This document shows, piece by piece, positions 32,962 through 41,834 of a DNA stretch of 64,000 nt. The stretch comes from Rhodospirillales bacterium (lineage in GTDB: Bacteria; Pseudomonadota; Alphaproteobacteria; Rhodospirillales; Casp-alpha2). A program made the position numbers and the translations under genes. Within the stretch, counting starts at the first letter, position 1; every line of letters begins with the position of its first letter. Location of the stretch: NCBI GenBank assembly GCA_017644185.1, contig JAEPMA010000006.1, positions 143,728 to 207,727 of the forward strand. The letters run 5' to 3'. The notes under the pieces are model-generated. The model worked only from the letters and a program-made list of their open reading frames with translations. It ran no database searches and was not told where the DNA came from.

Positions 32962-34269
32962 ATGCGGAAGCATGCTCGCCTGATCGCCGCCGCAGCGGCT
33001 TTGACCGTCGTATCGTTCGCTGCCAATGCGGACTTGATCGGTCACGGCGGTATGGTTCGGAGCGTCGATATCTCGCCCGATGGCATGCGGGTCATCACCG
33101 GCAGTTTCGATTATACGGCCAAGGTCTGGAATTTCGGTGACCAGTCGGAGGTGGGCGCGCTTAATCTCCATGATGGCCCGGTGACGAGCGTGACCTTCGG
33201 ATCGGATTCCGATCACGCCCTGACCACCAGCGACGACTTCAAAGCGATTTATTGGGACCTGACGACGCTGAAACCGATTCACACGTTGATCGGCCACAAT
33301 CACAAAGTGATGGCGGCGGCGATATCTGAATCCGGCAAGCTTGCCGCGACAGGATCATGGGATAAGACGGTTAAGATCTGGGATCTGGAAACCGGCACTG
33401 AAATCCAGACGCTCCCCGCTAACAGTCCGGTCAACGCCGTGGCGTTCCTCGATGGCGGGAAGCGCCTGGTCATTGGCGGCCACCATCCCGTGATCGAGCT
33501 TTGGAACCTGGAGATCGGCGATATCGTTGGGAAGCTCGAAGGACACAGGATGGGGATCACCGCCCTCAGCGTGTCACCTGACGGCAAGCGTTTACTCTCG
33601 GCGAGTATTGATAAGACCATACGCCTTTGGGATCTCGATGAACTGGTCGAAACGCGCGAAATAGATGTCCGCGATGGTCAGGTTTACGATGTTGAGTTTT
33701 CGCCGGATGGCCAACGCGCCTTAACCGCGGGTAAGGACGGTTACGTCGTGGAATGGAGCCTGGAAACGGGTGAGCCTGTACATGAAATTTTCGCGCATGA
33801 CCGTATTGCCTGGTCGGCGACGTACTCTCCGGACGGCCGGTTCGCGATTTCGACAAGCTCCGACGAACAGGCGCGCGTCTGGCATATCGAGACCGGGGAC
33901 CGTATCGGTCAGACCAAAATCGCCACTGACGAACCAAAGCCGTGGCTGGAAAGCGATCATCCGGGAGCAAAGCTCTACCCGAAATGCGCCAAATGCCATT
34001 CTTTGACAGCGGAAGGGCCGTCCAGGTCCGGTCCGCATTTCGAGGGCTTGTTCAACCGCGTCGCCGGTTCCGTACCTGGCTATCATTATTCTGGGGCGTT
34101 GACGGGTGTGGATTTCCGATGGGATGCGAAACATCTGTTCCGGCTTTTCGACGAAGGGCCTGACAAGATGCTTCCGGGCACCAAGATGCCGGTGCAGCGC
34201 GTGACCGACGCGAAGGAACTCTCGGAATTGGTGGACTACCTGCGTATACTGACGTCCAAAGGCGACTGA
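32962..34269 (+). CDS. Exported WD40 beta-propeller/cytochrome c fusion
   Basis: 435 residues from ATG 32962, which starts directly at a Sec signal peptide ending ANA; the longer open frame upstream overlaps the TetR gene and is rejected. About seven WD40 repeats follow (residues 25-315), for example SPDGMRVITGSFDYTAKVWNF and SPDGKRLLSASIDKTIRLWDL. The last ~105 residues form a class I cytochrome c with haem motif CAKCH and probable distal Met in PGTKMP. It should be periplasmic or membrane-surface, moving electrons to or from a partner bound by the propeller. The arrangement is rare but known in Alphaproteobacteria. Confidence 0.88.
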   Translation: MRKHARLIAAAAALTVVSFAANADLIGHGGMVRSVDISPDGMRVITGSFDYTAKVWNFGDQSEVGALNLHDGPVTSVTFGSDSDHALTTSDDFKAIYWDLTTLKPIHTLIGHNHKVMAAAISESGKLAATGSWDKTVKIWDLETGTEIQTLPANSPVNAVAFLDGGKRLVIGGHHPVIELWNLEIGDIVGKLEGHRMGITALSVSPDGKRLLSASIDKTIRLWDLDELVETREIDVRDGQVYDVEFSPDGQRALTAGKDGYVVEWSLETGEPVHEIFAHDRIAWSATYSPDGRFAISTSSDEQARVWHIETGDRIGQTKIATDEPKPWLESDHPGAKLYPKCAKCHSLTAEGPSRSGPHFEGLFNRVAGSVPGYHYSGALTGVDFRWDAKHLFRLFDEGPDKMLPGTKMPVQRVTDAKELSELVDYLRILTSKGD

Positions 34270-34291
34270 CTGACCCCGATCGGAACTTCAT

Positions 34292-35221
34292 ATGACGACA
34301 TTTCTTTATTCTCACCCCGCCTGTATCGAACACGACCCGGGGGAATACCATCCGGAGCGGCCGGACCGCCTGCGCGCGGTGATGGCCGGTCTCGAGAACG
34401 AGAAATTTCAGCACCTGCACAGACTGGAGGCGCCGATCGTCGATCTGGCCGACGTCAAGTTGGTGCACGATTCCGATTACGTCGACATGATCATGGACAA
34501 CATCCCGAGCGAGGGCCGGGTGAGGCTGGACCCGGATACCGCGATGTCGCCAAAGTCGGGCGAAGCGTCTCAGCGGGCTGCAGGCGCCGGAGTCGCGGCC
34601 GTGGATGCGGTCGTCGGCAAGGACGCGAAGAACGCTTTTTGTGCCGTGCGCCCACCGGGGCATCACGCGGAATCCTCTCAGGCGATGGGCTTTTGCCTGT
34701 TCAATTCCGCCGCCGCCGCGGCGTTCCATGCGCGCGCCAAGCACGGGATGGAGCGGGTCTGCGTCATCGATTTCGACGTGCACCACGGCAACGGCACGCA
34801 ACATAGCTTCGAGCATGTCGACGGCATGTTTTATGCGTCGTCGCATCAGTACCCGGCTTATCCCGGGACCGGCTCGACACGTGAGCAGGGCGATTACGCC
34901 AATATCTGCAACGCACCTTTGGCGCCGGGGACCGGCTCGCAAGGATTTCGGGAAGCCTACGAAGAGACGATCTTGCCCGGTATTCGCGCCTTCAAGCCGG
35001 AACTCCTGATCATTTCCGCCGGTTTCGACGCGCACAAGCGCGACCCGCTGGCGCAGTTGGAGTTGGAAACGGCGGACTACCGCTGGGTCACGGACAAACT
35101 GCTCGATCTGGCCGATGACGTCTGCGACGGGCGTGTCGTCTCGATGCTCGAAGGCGGGTACGATCTGGACGCGCTCAGGGACAGCGTGATGGAACATGTA
35201 CAGTCCCTGATGGAGCATTGA
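34292..35221 (+). CDS. Histone deacetylase-like (class II) amidohydrolase
   Basis: 309 residues of the arginase/deacetylase fold. Zinc and catalytic motifs include RPPGHHAE (about residues 125-132), IDFDVHHGNGTQ (about 160-171) and LIISAGFDAHKRDPL (about 232-246), giving the DVHH and AGFDAH ligands. HDAC-like enzymes in bacteria act on acetylated lysines, acetylpolyamines or acetoin-related substrates. The gene begins the conserved alphaproteobacterial order followed by xseB, ispA, dxs and tlyA. Confidence 0.93.
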   Translation: MTTFLYSHPACIEHDPGEYHPERPDRLRAVMAGLENEKFQHLHRLEAPIVDLADVKLVHDSDYVDMIMDNIPSEGRVRLDPDTAMSPKSGEASQRAAGAGVAAVDAVVGKDAKNAFCAVRPPGHHAESSQAMGFCLFNSAAAAAFHARAKHGMERVCVIDFDVHHGNGTQHSFEHVDGMFYASSHQYPAYPGTGSTREQGDYANICNAPLAPGTGSQGFREAYEETILPGIRAFKPELLIISAGFDAHKRDPLAQLELETADYRWVTDKLLDLADDVCDGRVVSMLEGGYDLDALRDSVMEHVQSLMEH

Positions 35222-35292
35222 CCGCTTGCCCGCCCGCGGCTTGACGCCTATTCTGCGCGCCGTTTTCGAACTGCCAACCTGAGATTGTTTGC

Positions 35293-35562
35293 ATGGCCAA
35301 GGGCAAGACCGCCGAGAAGGACGAAATTCCTGAAGACATCCGCGAGATGAGCTTCGAGGCTGCCCTCGAAGAGCTTGAGGACATCGTGCGCGATCTTGAA
35401 ACCGGGGAGGGGGATCTCGATACCTCCATCAACGGGTATACGCGCGGCGTATTTTTAAAGCGCCATTGCGAGGCCAAGCTCAAGGAAGCGGAAGCCCGGA
35501 TCGAGAAAATTGTCGTCGGCGCGGACGGCGCGGTCGATACCGAACCTTTCGACGACGCCTGA
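35293..35562 (+). CDS. xseB: Exodeoxyribonuclease VII small subunit
   Basis: 89 residues with the XseB core MSFEAALEELEDIVRDLETGEGDLD followed by a helix with HCEAKLKEAEARIEKI. Small subunits coil around the large subunit XseA, encoded elsewhere, to form the single-strand-specific nuclease. It sits 11 bases before ispA in the common alphaproteobacterial order. The charged N- and C-terminal tails are typical of the order. Confidence 0.94.
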   Translation: MAKGKTAEKDEIPEDIREMSFEAALEELEDIVRDLETGEGDLDTSINGYTRGVFLKRHCEAKLKEAEARIEKIVVGADGAVDTEPFDDA

Positions 35563-35573
35563 AGGATTTCCTC

Positions 35574-36461
35574 ATGAGTGAGCTCGACCGCGCGCTGACC
35601 GCGTGTGCTGAAAACGTTGAAGAGTATCTGGATCGCCTGCTGCCGAAATCGGAGATGCCGGAAGCGCGCGTTATCGACGCCATGCGCTATGCGACGCTTG
35701 GTGGCGGCAAGCGGATTCGTCCGTTCCTGTTGGTCCAGTGCGCAGGCCTTTTCAGTGTTTCGGAAAGCCGTTCCTACCGCGCGGCGGCGGCGCTTGAAAT
35801 GGTGCATTGCTACTCGCTGGTGCACGATGACCTGCCTGCGATGGACGATGACGATATGCGCCGGGGACGGCCGACCGTGCATAAGGAGTTCGACGACGCA
35901 ACGGCGATCCTCGCGGGTGATGCGCTGCTGACCAAATCATTTGAGGTGCTGGCCGACCCGGACACCCACGGAAACGCGAGCGTGCGCGCCAACCTTTGCC
36001 TGGTGCTGGCTCAGGCCGCCGGCGACCACGGTATGGTGGGCGGGCAGATGCTCGATCTGGTGGCAGAGCAGTCCCAGCTCGATATTCCTGAAATTACCCG
36101 GCTTCAGCGGATGAAGACGGGGGCGCTGATCGCCGTCGCCTGCGACATGGGCGCGATCATGGGGCAGGCCTCGAACGCCGCCCGGCAGGCGTTGCATCAC
36201 TACGCACACGACATCGGCCTCGCGTTTCAGATCGCCGATGATCTTCTGGATGTGGAAGGCGATGCCGAGGAAGTGGGTAAACGCACGGGTAAGGACGAAG
36301 CGGCTGGCAAAGCCACTTTCGTATCCCTTCTCGGGGTTGAACGGGCGCGTGATCAGGCCCATTTGCTGGCCGAGCAGGCTGCCGCCCACCTTGAAATGTT
36401 CGAGGAAAAAGGCGAGCATTTAAAACAACTTGCGAATTTTATCGTGACTCGGCGGAAATAA
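35574..36461 (+). CDS. ispA: Farnesyl/geranylgeranyl diphosphate synthase
   Basis: 295-residue short-chain polyprenyl synthase. The first Asp-rich motif is HDDLPAMDDDDMRRGRPT (about residues 84-101) and the second is FQIADDLLDVEGD (about 219-231). GGKRIRPFL and MKTGALI are also present. The residues before the first motif (HCYSLV) suit FPP synthase. ATG 35574 starts the conserved N-terminus; the longer in-frame extension overlaps xseB. It condenses IPP with allylic diphosphates to give farnesyl-PP, downstream of the DXP pathway whose first enzyme is encoded next. Confidence 0.95.
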   Translation: MSELDRALTACAENVEEYLDRLLPKSEMPEARVIDAMRYATLGGGKRIRPFLLVQCAGLFSVSESRSYRAAAALEMVHCYSLVHDDLPAMDDDDMRRGRPTVHKEFDDATAILAGDALLTKSFEVLADPDTHGNASVRANLCLVLAQAAGDHGMVGGQMLDLVAEQSQLDIPEITRLQRMKTGALIAVACDMGAIMGQASNAARQALHHYAHDIGLAFQIADDLLDVEGDAEEVGKRTGKDEAAGKATFVSLLGVERARDQAHLLAEQAAAHLEMFEEKGEHLKQLANFIVTRRK

Positions 36462-36555
36462 TCGCCGAAACACCGTGAATTCGTGTGCTTTTTTGTGAAT
36501 TATCTGTGATTCTGATTTGATCGACGGATGACAGAGGCAAAAGGGATTTCAACCG

Positions 36556-38481
36556 TTGGATAATATTAACGAAACCCCGCTACTCGACAAAGTTCGGTTC
36601 CCGGCGGATACGCGCGGATTCTCGCAGGCTGAACTGCTTCAGTTGGCCGACGAGTTGCGCCGCGATACGGTCCGAAACGTCTCGATCACGGGGGGGCACC
36701 TCGGCGCGTCGCTCGGCGTTGTCGAACTTACCGTCGCCTTGCATCACGTCTTTAACACCCCCGACGACAGATTGATCTGGGATGTCGGTCATCAGTGCTA
36801 TCCGCACAAGATTCTGACCGGCCGCCGCGAGCGTATGAACACCCTGCGCCAGGGCGACGGGATTTCCGGTTTCACCAAGCGCAGCGAGAGCGAGTACGAC
36901 CCGTTCGGCGCCGCGCACTCCTCGACGTCGATCTCCGCCGGTCTCGGCATGGCCGTGGCGAGCGAGCTTTCGGGCAAGAAGAACAACGTCATCGCCGTCA
37001 TCGGCGATGGTGCGATGACCGCCGGCATGGCCTACGAAGCGATGAACAACGCGGGTTCCATGGACGCGCGGCTGATCGTCATCCTTAACGACAACGATAT
37101 GTCGATCGCCCCCCCTGTCGGCGCGCTTTCGGCCTATCTGTCGCGCTTGATTTCGTCGAAGACCTATCGTTCGGCGCGCCATTTCGCGAAGAACGTCTCC
37201 AAGCGTCTGCCGCGTCAGTTCGAAACCGTCGCACAACGTGCCGAGGAATACGCGCGTGGGATGGTGACGGGAGGTACGCTGTTCGAGGAACTCGGATTTT
37301 ACTACGTCGGCCCGATCGACGGCCACAACATGGATCACCTGATCCCGGTCTTAAAGAATCTGCGCGACGATCAGGAAGACGGCCCGGTGCTGCTGCACAT
37401 CGTCACCGAAAAAGGTCATGGGTATAAGCCGGCCGAGGAATCGGCGGACAAGTATCATGGCGTTTCCAAGTTCGACGTGGTGACCGGCAAACAGCACAAA
37501 CCCAAGCCGAACGCCCCCAGCTACACCAACGTCTTCGCGAAGGCATTGATCGAAGAAGCCAAGCACGACGACAAGGTCGTAGCGATCACCGCCGCGATGC
37601 CGTCGGGGACGGGCGTCGACAAGTTCGGCGATGTCTATCCTGAGCGCAGCTTTGACGTCGGGATCGCCGAACAGCACGGCGTCACGTTCGCCGCCGGCAT
37701 GGCGACCGAGGGTTTCAAACCTTTCGCCGCGATCTACTCGACATTTCTGCAACGCGCTTATGACCAGGTCGTACACGACGTGGCGATCCAGTCGTTGCCG
37801 GTGCGCTTCGCCATCGACCGCGCAGGCTATGTCGGTGCCGACGGCTCGACGCACTGTGGCGCATTTGACGTCGCGTATCTGGCGACCCTGCCGAATTTCG
37901 TCGTCATGGCCGCTGCCGACGAAGCTGAACTGATGCACATGACGAGAACGGCCGCGTCCATCGATGACCGCCCGTCCGCGTTCCGCTATCCGCGTGGTGA
38001 AGGGATCGGCATCGAACTGCCAGAACGGGGCGAAATTCTTGAAATCGGCAAGGGCCGCATTGTCCGTGAAGGTAAGACGGCGGCGATCCTGAGCTTCGGC
38101 GGCCGCTTGCAGGAATGCTTGAAGGCGTCGGAAGAGCTGGCCGCGCGCGGGTTGTCGACCACGGTCGCGGATGCGCGTTTCGCCAAGCCGCTCGATGAGG
38201 ACATGATCCGCGATCTCGCCCGCAATCACGAAGTGCTGGTGACGATCGAAGAAGGCTCGATCGGCGGCTTCGGCTCGCACGTGCTGACGTTCATGGCGAA
38301 TGACGGACTGCTCGAGAACGGGCTCAAGGTTCGCGCCATGATGATGCCGGACGAGTTCCTGGATCAGGACAAGCCGGAAAAGCAGTACGATACGGCCCGC
38401 CTCAACGCATCGCACATCGTCGAGACGGTGATGACCGCCCTTGGCCGCGAAAGCGAGCTGAGCTCACCCGCCAGGGCTTGA
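36556..38481 (+). CDS. dxs: 1-deoxy-D-xylulose-5-phosphate synthase
   Basis: 641-residue thiamine-diphosphate enzyme of normal length. The cofactor motif is [18 protein letters not shown]...NDNDMSI (about residues 152-190). The transketolase-type central domain has [12 protein letters not shown], and the C-terminal domain includes [14 protein letters not shown]. It joins pyruvate and glyceraldehyde 3-phosphate to DXP, the first step of the MEP isoprenoid pathway, also feeding thiamine and pyridoxal synthesis. The start is TTG at 36556, with AAAAGGGAT about eight bases upstream and no closer ATG. Confidence 0.97.
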   Translation: MDNINETPLLDKVRFPADTRGFSQAELLQLADELRRDTVRNVSITGGHLGASLGVVELTVALHHVFNTPDDRLIWDVGHQCYPHKILTGRRERMNTLRQGDGISGFTKRSESEYDPFGAAHSSTSISAGLGMAVASELSGKKNNVIAVIGDGAMTAGMAYEAMNNAGSMDARLIVILNDNDMSIAPPVGALSAYLSRLISSKTYRSARHFAKNVSKRLPRQFETVAQRAEEYARGMVTGGTLFEELGFYYVGPIDGHNMDHLIPVLKNLRDDQEDGPVLLHIVTEKGHGYKPAEESADKYHGVSKFDVVTGKQHKPKPNAPSYTNVFAKALIEEAKHDDKVVAITAAMPSGTGVDKFGDVYPERSFDVGIAEQHGVTFAAGMATEGFKPFAAIYSTFLQRAYDQVVHDVAIQSLPVRFAIDRAGYVGADGSTHCGAFDVAYLATLPNFVVMAAADEAELMHMTRTAASIDDRPSAFRYPRGEGIGIELPERGEILEIGKGRIVREGKTAAILSFGGRLQECLKASEELAARGLSTTVADARFAKPLDEDMIRDLARNHEVLVTIEEGSIGGFGSHVLTFMANDGLLENGLKVRAMMMPDEFLDQDKPEKQYDTARLNASHIVETVMTALGRESELSSPARA

Positions 38482-38485
38482 TCCC

Positions 38486-39226
38486 ATCGCCAAGATCCGC
38501 CTGGATCAATTGCTGGTGGACCGGGGGCTGGTCGAAAGCCGCTCCCGGGCGCAAGCCCTTGTCATGGCGGGCGTGGTTTTTTCCGGCGAACGCAAACTCG
38601 AAAAAGCAGGCCTGCAGGTCGCGGAGGACATCTCGCTCGAAGTGCGGGGTCAGGATCACCCATGGGTTAGCCGTGGTGGGCTGAAGCTCGCGCACTGTCT
38701 TGAGCATTTCGAAATCGATCCGACCGGGTTCGTCTGTATCGATGTCGGGGCATCGACGGGCGGGTTCACGGATGTGTTGCTACAGAATGGCGCCGCGCGG
38801 GTCTACGCGGTTGACGTCGGTCACGGGCAGTTGGCGTGGAAGCTTCGTTCCGACGACCGGGTTGTCGTCCTTGAGAAAACCAACGCGCGGTATTTGAGCG
38901 AAGAACAAATACCCGAACCCGCCGACATCGTCGTCTGCGACGCCAGTTTCATCGGTCTGAAAACCGTTTTGCCTGCAGCCATGGCGTTGACCAAGGGGCA
39001 CGCATTCCTGGTTGCGCTCATCAAGCCGCAGTTTGAAGCGGGTCGTGAACATGTGGGGAAGGGTGGCGTGGTCCGTGATCCGGAAATTCACTCCGCTGTG
39101 TGCGAAGATATCCGCACGTGGCTGGATGAACTAGACGGGTGGAAGGTGATTGGGGTGACCGAAAGCCCGATCACCGGACCGGAAGGCAACGTCGAATTTC
39201 TAATCGCGGCGGAGAAAACGGCTTAG
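38486..39226 (+). CDS. tlyA: TlyA family rRNA 2'-O-methyltransferase (unusual start)
   Basis: About 246 residues. The N-terminal S4 RNA-binding domain (KIRLDQLLVDRGLVESRSRAQ) is followed by a FtsJ-like methyltransferase with the SAM motif DVGASTGGFTDVLL (about residue 90) and KPQFEAGREHVGKGGVVRD near residue 190. The conserved N-terminus requires codons before the first standard start, TTG 38510, because KIRLDQ is encoded upstream. In that frame only ATC 38486 gives xAKIRLDQLL; there is no ATG, GTG or TTG between the in-frame stop at 38459 and 38510. An AGGG lies nine bases before the ATC. It methylates rRNA, as shown for mycobacterial TlyA. Confidence 0.9.
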   Translation: MAKIRLDQLLVDRGLVESRSRAQALVMAGVVFSGERKLEKAGLQVAEDISLEVRGQDHPWVSRGGLKLAHCLEHFEIDPTGFVCIDVGASTGGFTDVLLQNGAARVYAVDVGHGQLAWKLRSDDRVVVLEKTNARYLSEEQIPEPADIVVCDASFIGLKTVLPAAMALTKGHAFLVALIKPQFEAGREHVGKGGVVRDPEIHSAVCEDIRTWLDELDGWKVIGVTESPITGPEGNVEFLIAAEKTA

Positions 39227-39558
39227 TCGTGTTCGAAGGGGAGGCCCGACTGCACCCAGCCGACGATCCCGCCGGTCATATTGTAGACTTCATCAAGTAT
39301 TCCCTGACGCAGCAGGTAATCGGCAACCTGCATCGAGCGCATGCCGTGTGCACACATCACGACGACCTTCTTGCCGTCATTTTTCGGGACGTTGTCGAAA
39401 TCGAACGATGACATCGCGTTGTGGACGGCGTCCGGGATACGGGCATCCAGAAGCTCCGCATCCTCGCGGACGTCGAGAATAACCGCATTGCCGGCATCGA
39501 CCCAGGACTTGGTCGTGGCGGCGTCGATTTCTTGTACTGAATTGCTGTCAGAGGCCAT
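39223..39558 (-). CDS. Rhodanese-like sulfurtransferase
   Basis: 111 residues from ATG 39558; the open frame extends upstream without a conserved start. A single rhodanese domain is present: AVILDVREDAELLDARIPDA (about residues 26-45) and the active-site loop VVMCAHGMRSMQVA, whose Cys carries the persulfide. Lone rhodanese domains move sulfane sulfur or act as phosphatase-like modules. It converges with tlyA, the two stops overlapping by four bases. Confidence 0.9.
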   Translation of the reverse strand: MASDSNSVQEIDAATTKSWVDAGNAVILDVREDAELLDARIPDAVHNAMSSFDFDNVPKNDGKKVVVMCAHGMRSMQVADYLLRQGILDEVYNMTGGIVGWVQSGLPFEHD

Positions 39559-39640
39559 GAATATCCAAGTATCGAAAATTCGTTGTCGCTTGGCACCTAA
39601 GCTACGGAGCCTTAGAGTTCGTTGCAACAGGAGGATTGTC

Positions 39641-40963
39641 ATGTACCAGGATTGCCGCGGGCTGGATATCACGGCCGCATCGGAAGACGCCGTGAAGGCG
39701 TTCGACAAATTGATCATCTCTTACCTGTCGATCAACGCGAGCGCCGGTCCGAACCTGAAGGCAACATTGGATTTAGATCCGGAAATGCCGCTCGCCAATG
39801 CGATGAAGTGTTATTTCTTCATGCTGATGGCGACGGGGCCGCTGCAGGATCGCGCCCAAAAGGCCGCTGCCGAGGCGCGCACCCTGGGCGAGAGCGCAAC
39901 GCCGCGTGAACGGATGCATATAGACGCTGCCGAACACTGGGCGAACGGTCGCAAGCGCGCCGCGATTGCGACCTGGGAAGCCATCTTGGTGGAAAATCCA
40001 TTGGATGTCCTCGCGCTCCGACTCGCGCACCATGGGCATTTTTATGAAGGGGATGGGCAGAACCTTCGCGATACCGTTACTCGCCGGCTGTTCGCCTGGA
40101 CGCCGGACACGCCGGGTTACGGCTATGTCAAAGGGATGCAAGCATTCGGCCACGAGGAAACCCATGACTACGACACGGCATTGAAAGCGGGTGTCGAGGC
40201 GGTTGAATGCATCCCTGAGAATCCTTGGGCGATCCATGCCGTCGCGCACGTGCACGAAATGCGCGACGACCCCGAAAGCGGTATCGATTGGATCAAGAAG
40301 AACGAGTCCGGTTGGACTACGGCGAATAACTTCCGCTACCACGTCTGGTGGCACCGCATGCTGATGCATCTCGACCGTGGTGAATATGAAGAGGTGCTGC
40401 GTCTTTATGACGAGGACCTCTGGGACCCGGAATCGGACGAGTATCTGGATTTGGTGAACGATGCGGCAGTTCTGTTGCGTCTGGAGTTGCACGGTCAGGG
40501 GGTCGGCGACCGTTGGCTGGCCTTGGCGGAAAAATGTAAGGGACATACGCACGATCAGTCGTTAGCGTTTATCGACGTGCATCACGCGATTTCGCTCTCC
40601 GCCGCGGGAAAGGGCGATGAGAAGGAACTTCTGGATGCGATGAAGGCTTATGCGGAAAGCCATGGCGACGACAATGCGCGGGTGACCGACGCCATCGGTT
40701 TGCCCGTGGCGCGCGCGATGGTGGCATACAAGGCTGGCGCGTTCGATGCGGTCGTCGAGACGTTGCTGCCGATCCGCTACCATCTTTTCAAGCTCGGCGG
40801 ATCTCACGCGCAGCGCGATCTGTTCAATATGGTTCTGATCGATTCGACGCTGAAATCAGGACGGATTAACGTCGCCAAGATGCTGGTATCTGAGCGGCTT
40901 AGCCGTTTGCCGAACAACGCCTGGACCCGCGCCAAGGCGGAGGCGGCCGGATTGGCGGCCTGA
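39641..40963 (+). CDS. TTC38-like tetratricopeptide repeat protein
   Basis: 440 residues from ATG 39641, which follows a perfect AGGAGG; the longer frame upstream overlaps the rhodanese gene and is rejected. The protein is helical with degenerate TPRs. It carries conserved stretches such as AVAHVHEMRDDPESGIDWI and FRYHVWWHRMLMHLDRGEYEEVLRLYD (about residues 200-260), which are hallmarks of the TTC38 family. Eukaryotic and bacterial TTC38 proteins have no assigned activity. There is no signal peptide, so it is probably cytosolic. The next gene starts seven bases downstream. Confidence 0.85.
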   Translation: MYQDCRGLDITAASEDAVKAFDKLIISYLSINASAGPNLKATLDLDPEMPLANAMKCYFFMLMATGPLQDRAQKAAAEARTLGESATPRERMHIDAAEHWANGRKRAAIATWEAILVENPLDVLALRLAHHGHFYEGDGQNLRDTVTRRLFAWTPDTPGYGYVKGMQAFGHEETHDYDTALKAGVEAVECIPENPWAIHAVAHVHEMRDDPESGIDWIKKNESGWTTANNFRYHVWWHRMLMHLDRGEYEEVLRLYDEDLWDPESDEYLDLVNDAAVLLRLELHGQGVGDRWLALAEKCKGHTHDQSLAFIDVHHAISLSAAGKGDEKELLDAMKAYAESHGDDNARVTDAIGLPVARAMVAYKAGAFDAVVETLLPIRYHLFKLGGSHAQRDLFNMVLIDSTLKSGRINVAKMLVSERLSRLPNNAWTRAKAEAAGLAA

Positions 40964-40970
40964 CGTCTCT

Positions 40971-41834
40971 ATGGCGGCATCAAACAAGAAAGACAGCGAT
41001 CTCTACCGCATTCTCGGCGTCCCCACGGATGCGAGCGCGGATGAGATCAAGAAGTCCTATCGCCGCAAGGCGCGCGAGATGCACCCGGATCTCGATCCGG
41101 GCAACCCATGGGCTGAAGACGAGTTCAAAGAATTGTCGGCCGCCTATCAGATTCTCTCCGATCCTGTCCGACGTGCGCAGTACGATCGGGGCGAGATCAG
41201 CGCCGAGGGACGCAAGCAACGGGCGAAACCCGAACCGGCGAAGAAATCCGGGAATGAAAAGTCCGGCCGGTCCGGCTTCGAGCGATTCTTTCGTGACCGG
41301 GGTGGACCGGATATCGACGGGGTCGATGTGAATTACACACTCGACGTCGATTTTCTCGAGGCGGCAAGGGGCGCGCACAAGGAAATCAAAACCACAAGTG
41401 GTTCTGTTCTGAAGGTATCGGTGCCGCCTGGCACGGTAACCGGCCAGGTGCTTCGCCTGAAGGGCCAGGGCATGCGGGGGTTCGGCAAGGGCAAGGATGG
41501 TGACGCGTTGATCGAGGTCGCGGTCGCGGACCACCCGATTTTTAAATGCGAGGACCGCGATATCTACACAGACGCGCCCGTCAGTCTTGAGACCGCGGTG
41601 ATCGGCGGAAAAATCCAGGTCGAAACCATCGACGGCATGGTCAATGTTTCAGTGCCCGCGAATTCGAACACCGGGACGCGGCTGCGACTTAAGGGGAGAG
41701 GACTCGCCGACGGCGGTCGCAAGAGCGGCGAGCGGGGTGACCATTTCGTAACGCTGGTCCTGACACTGCCGAAGAAACTCGATCCAGACCTGGCAGAGTT
41801 CATCCGCAAGCGAGCCGAGGAGCGGGACTCCTAG
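40971..41834 (+). CDS. DnaJ-type cochaperone without zinc finger (CbpA-like)
   Basis: 287 residues: an N-terminal J-domain (residues 9-73, with HPD in REMHPDLDPGNP), a charged linker, then two DnaJ C-terminal substrate-binding sandwiches (about 120-280, with VPPGTVTGQVLRLKGQGM and ANSNTGTRLRLKGRGL). The Cys-rich zinc-finger insertion of DnaJ is absent, as in CbpA/DjlA-type class B J proteins. It stimulates DnaK ATPase and delivers clients. It converges with the BrkB-like gene, the stops overlapping by four bases. Confidence 0.93.
   Translation: MAASNKKDSDLYRILGVPTDASADEIKKSYRRKAREMHPDLDPGNPWAEDEFKELSAAYQILSDPVRRAQYDRGEISAEGRKQRAKPEPAKKSGNEKSGRSGFERFFRDRGGPDIDGVDVNYTLDVDFLEAARGAHKEIKTTSGSVLKVSVPPGTVTGQVLRLKGQGMRGFGKGKDGDALIEVAVADHPIFKCEDRDIYTDAPVSLETAVIGGKIQVETIDGMVNVSVPANSNTGTRLRLKGRGLADGGRKSGERGDHFVTLVLTLPKKLDPDLAEFIRKRAEERDS

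Noticed and set aside
34052..35218. 388-codon open frame on the minus strand opposite the HDAC-like gene
   Set aside because: Shadow frame; the plus-strand gene shows all zinc ligands of the family.
37351..38415. 354-codon open frame on the minus strand opposite dxs
   Set aside because: Shadow of dxs; no family resemblance, and dxs is complete and certain.
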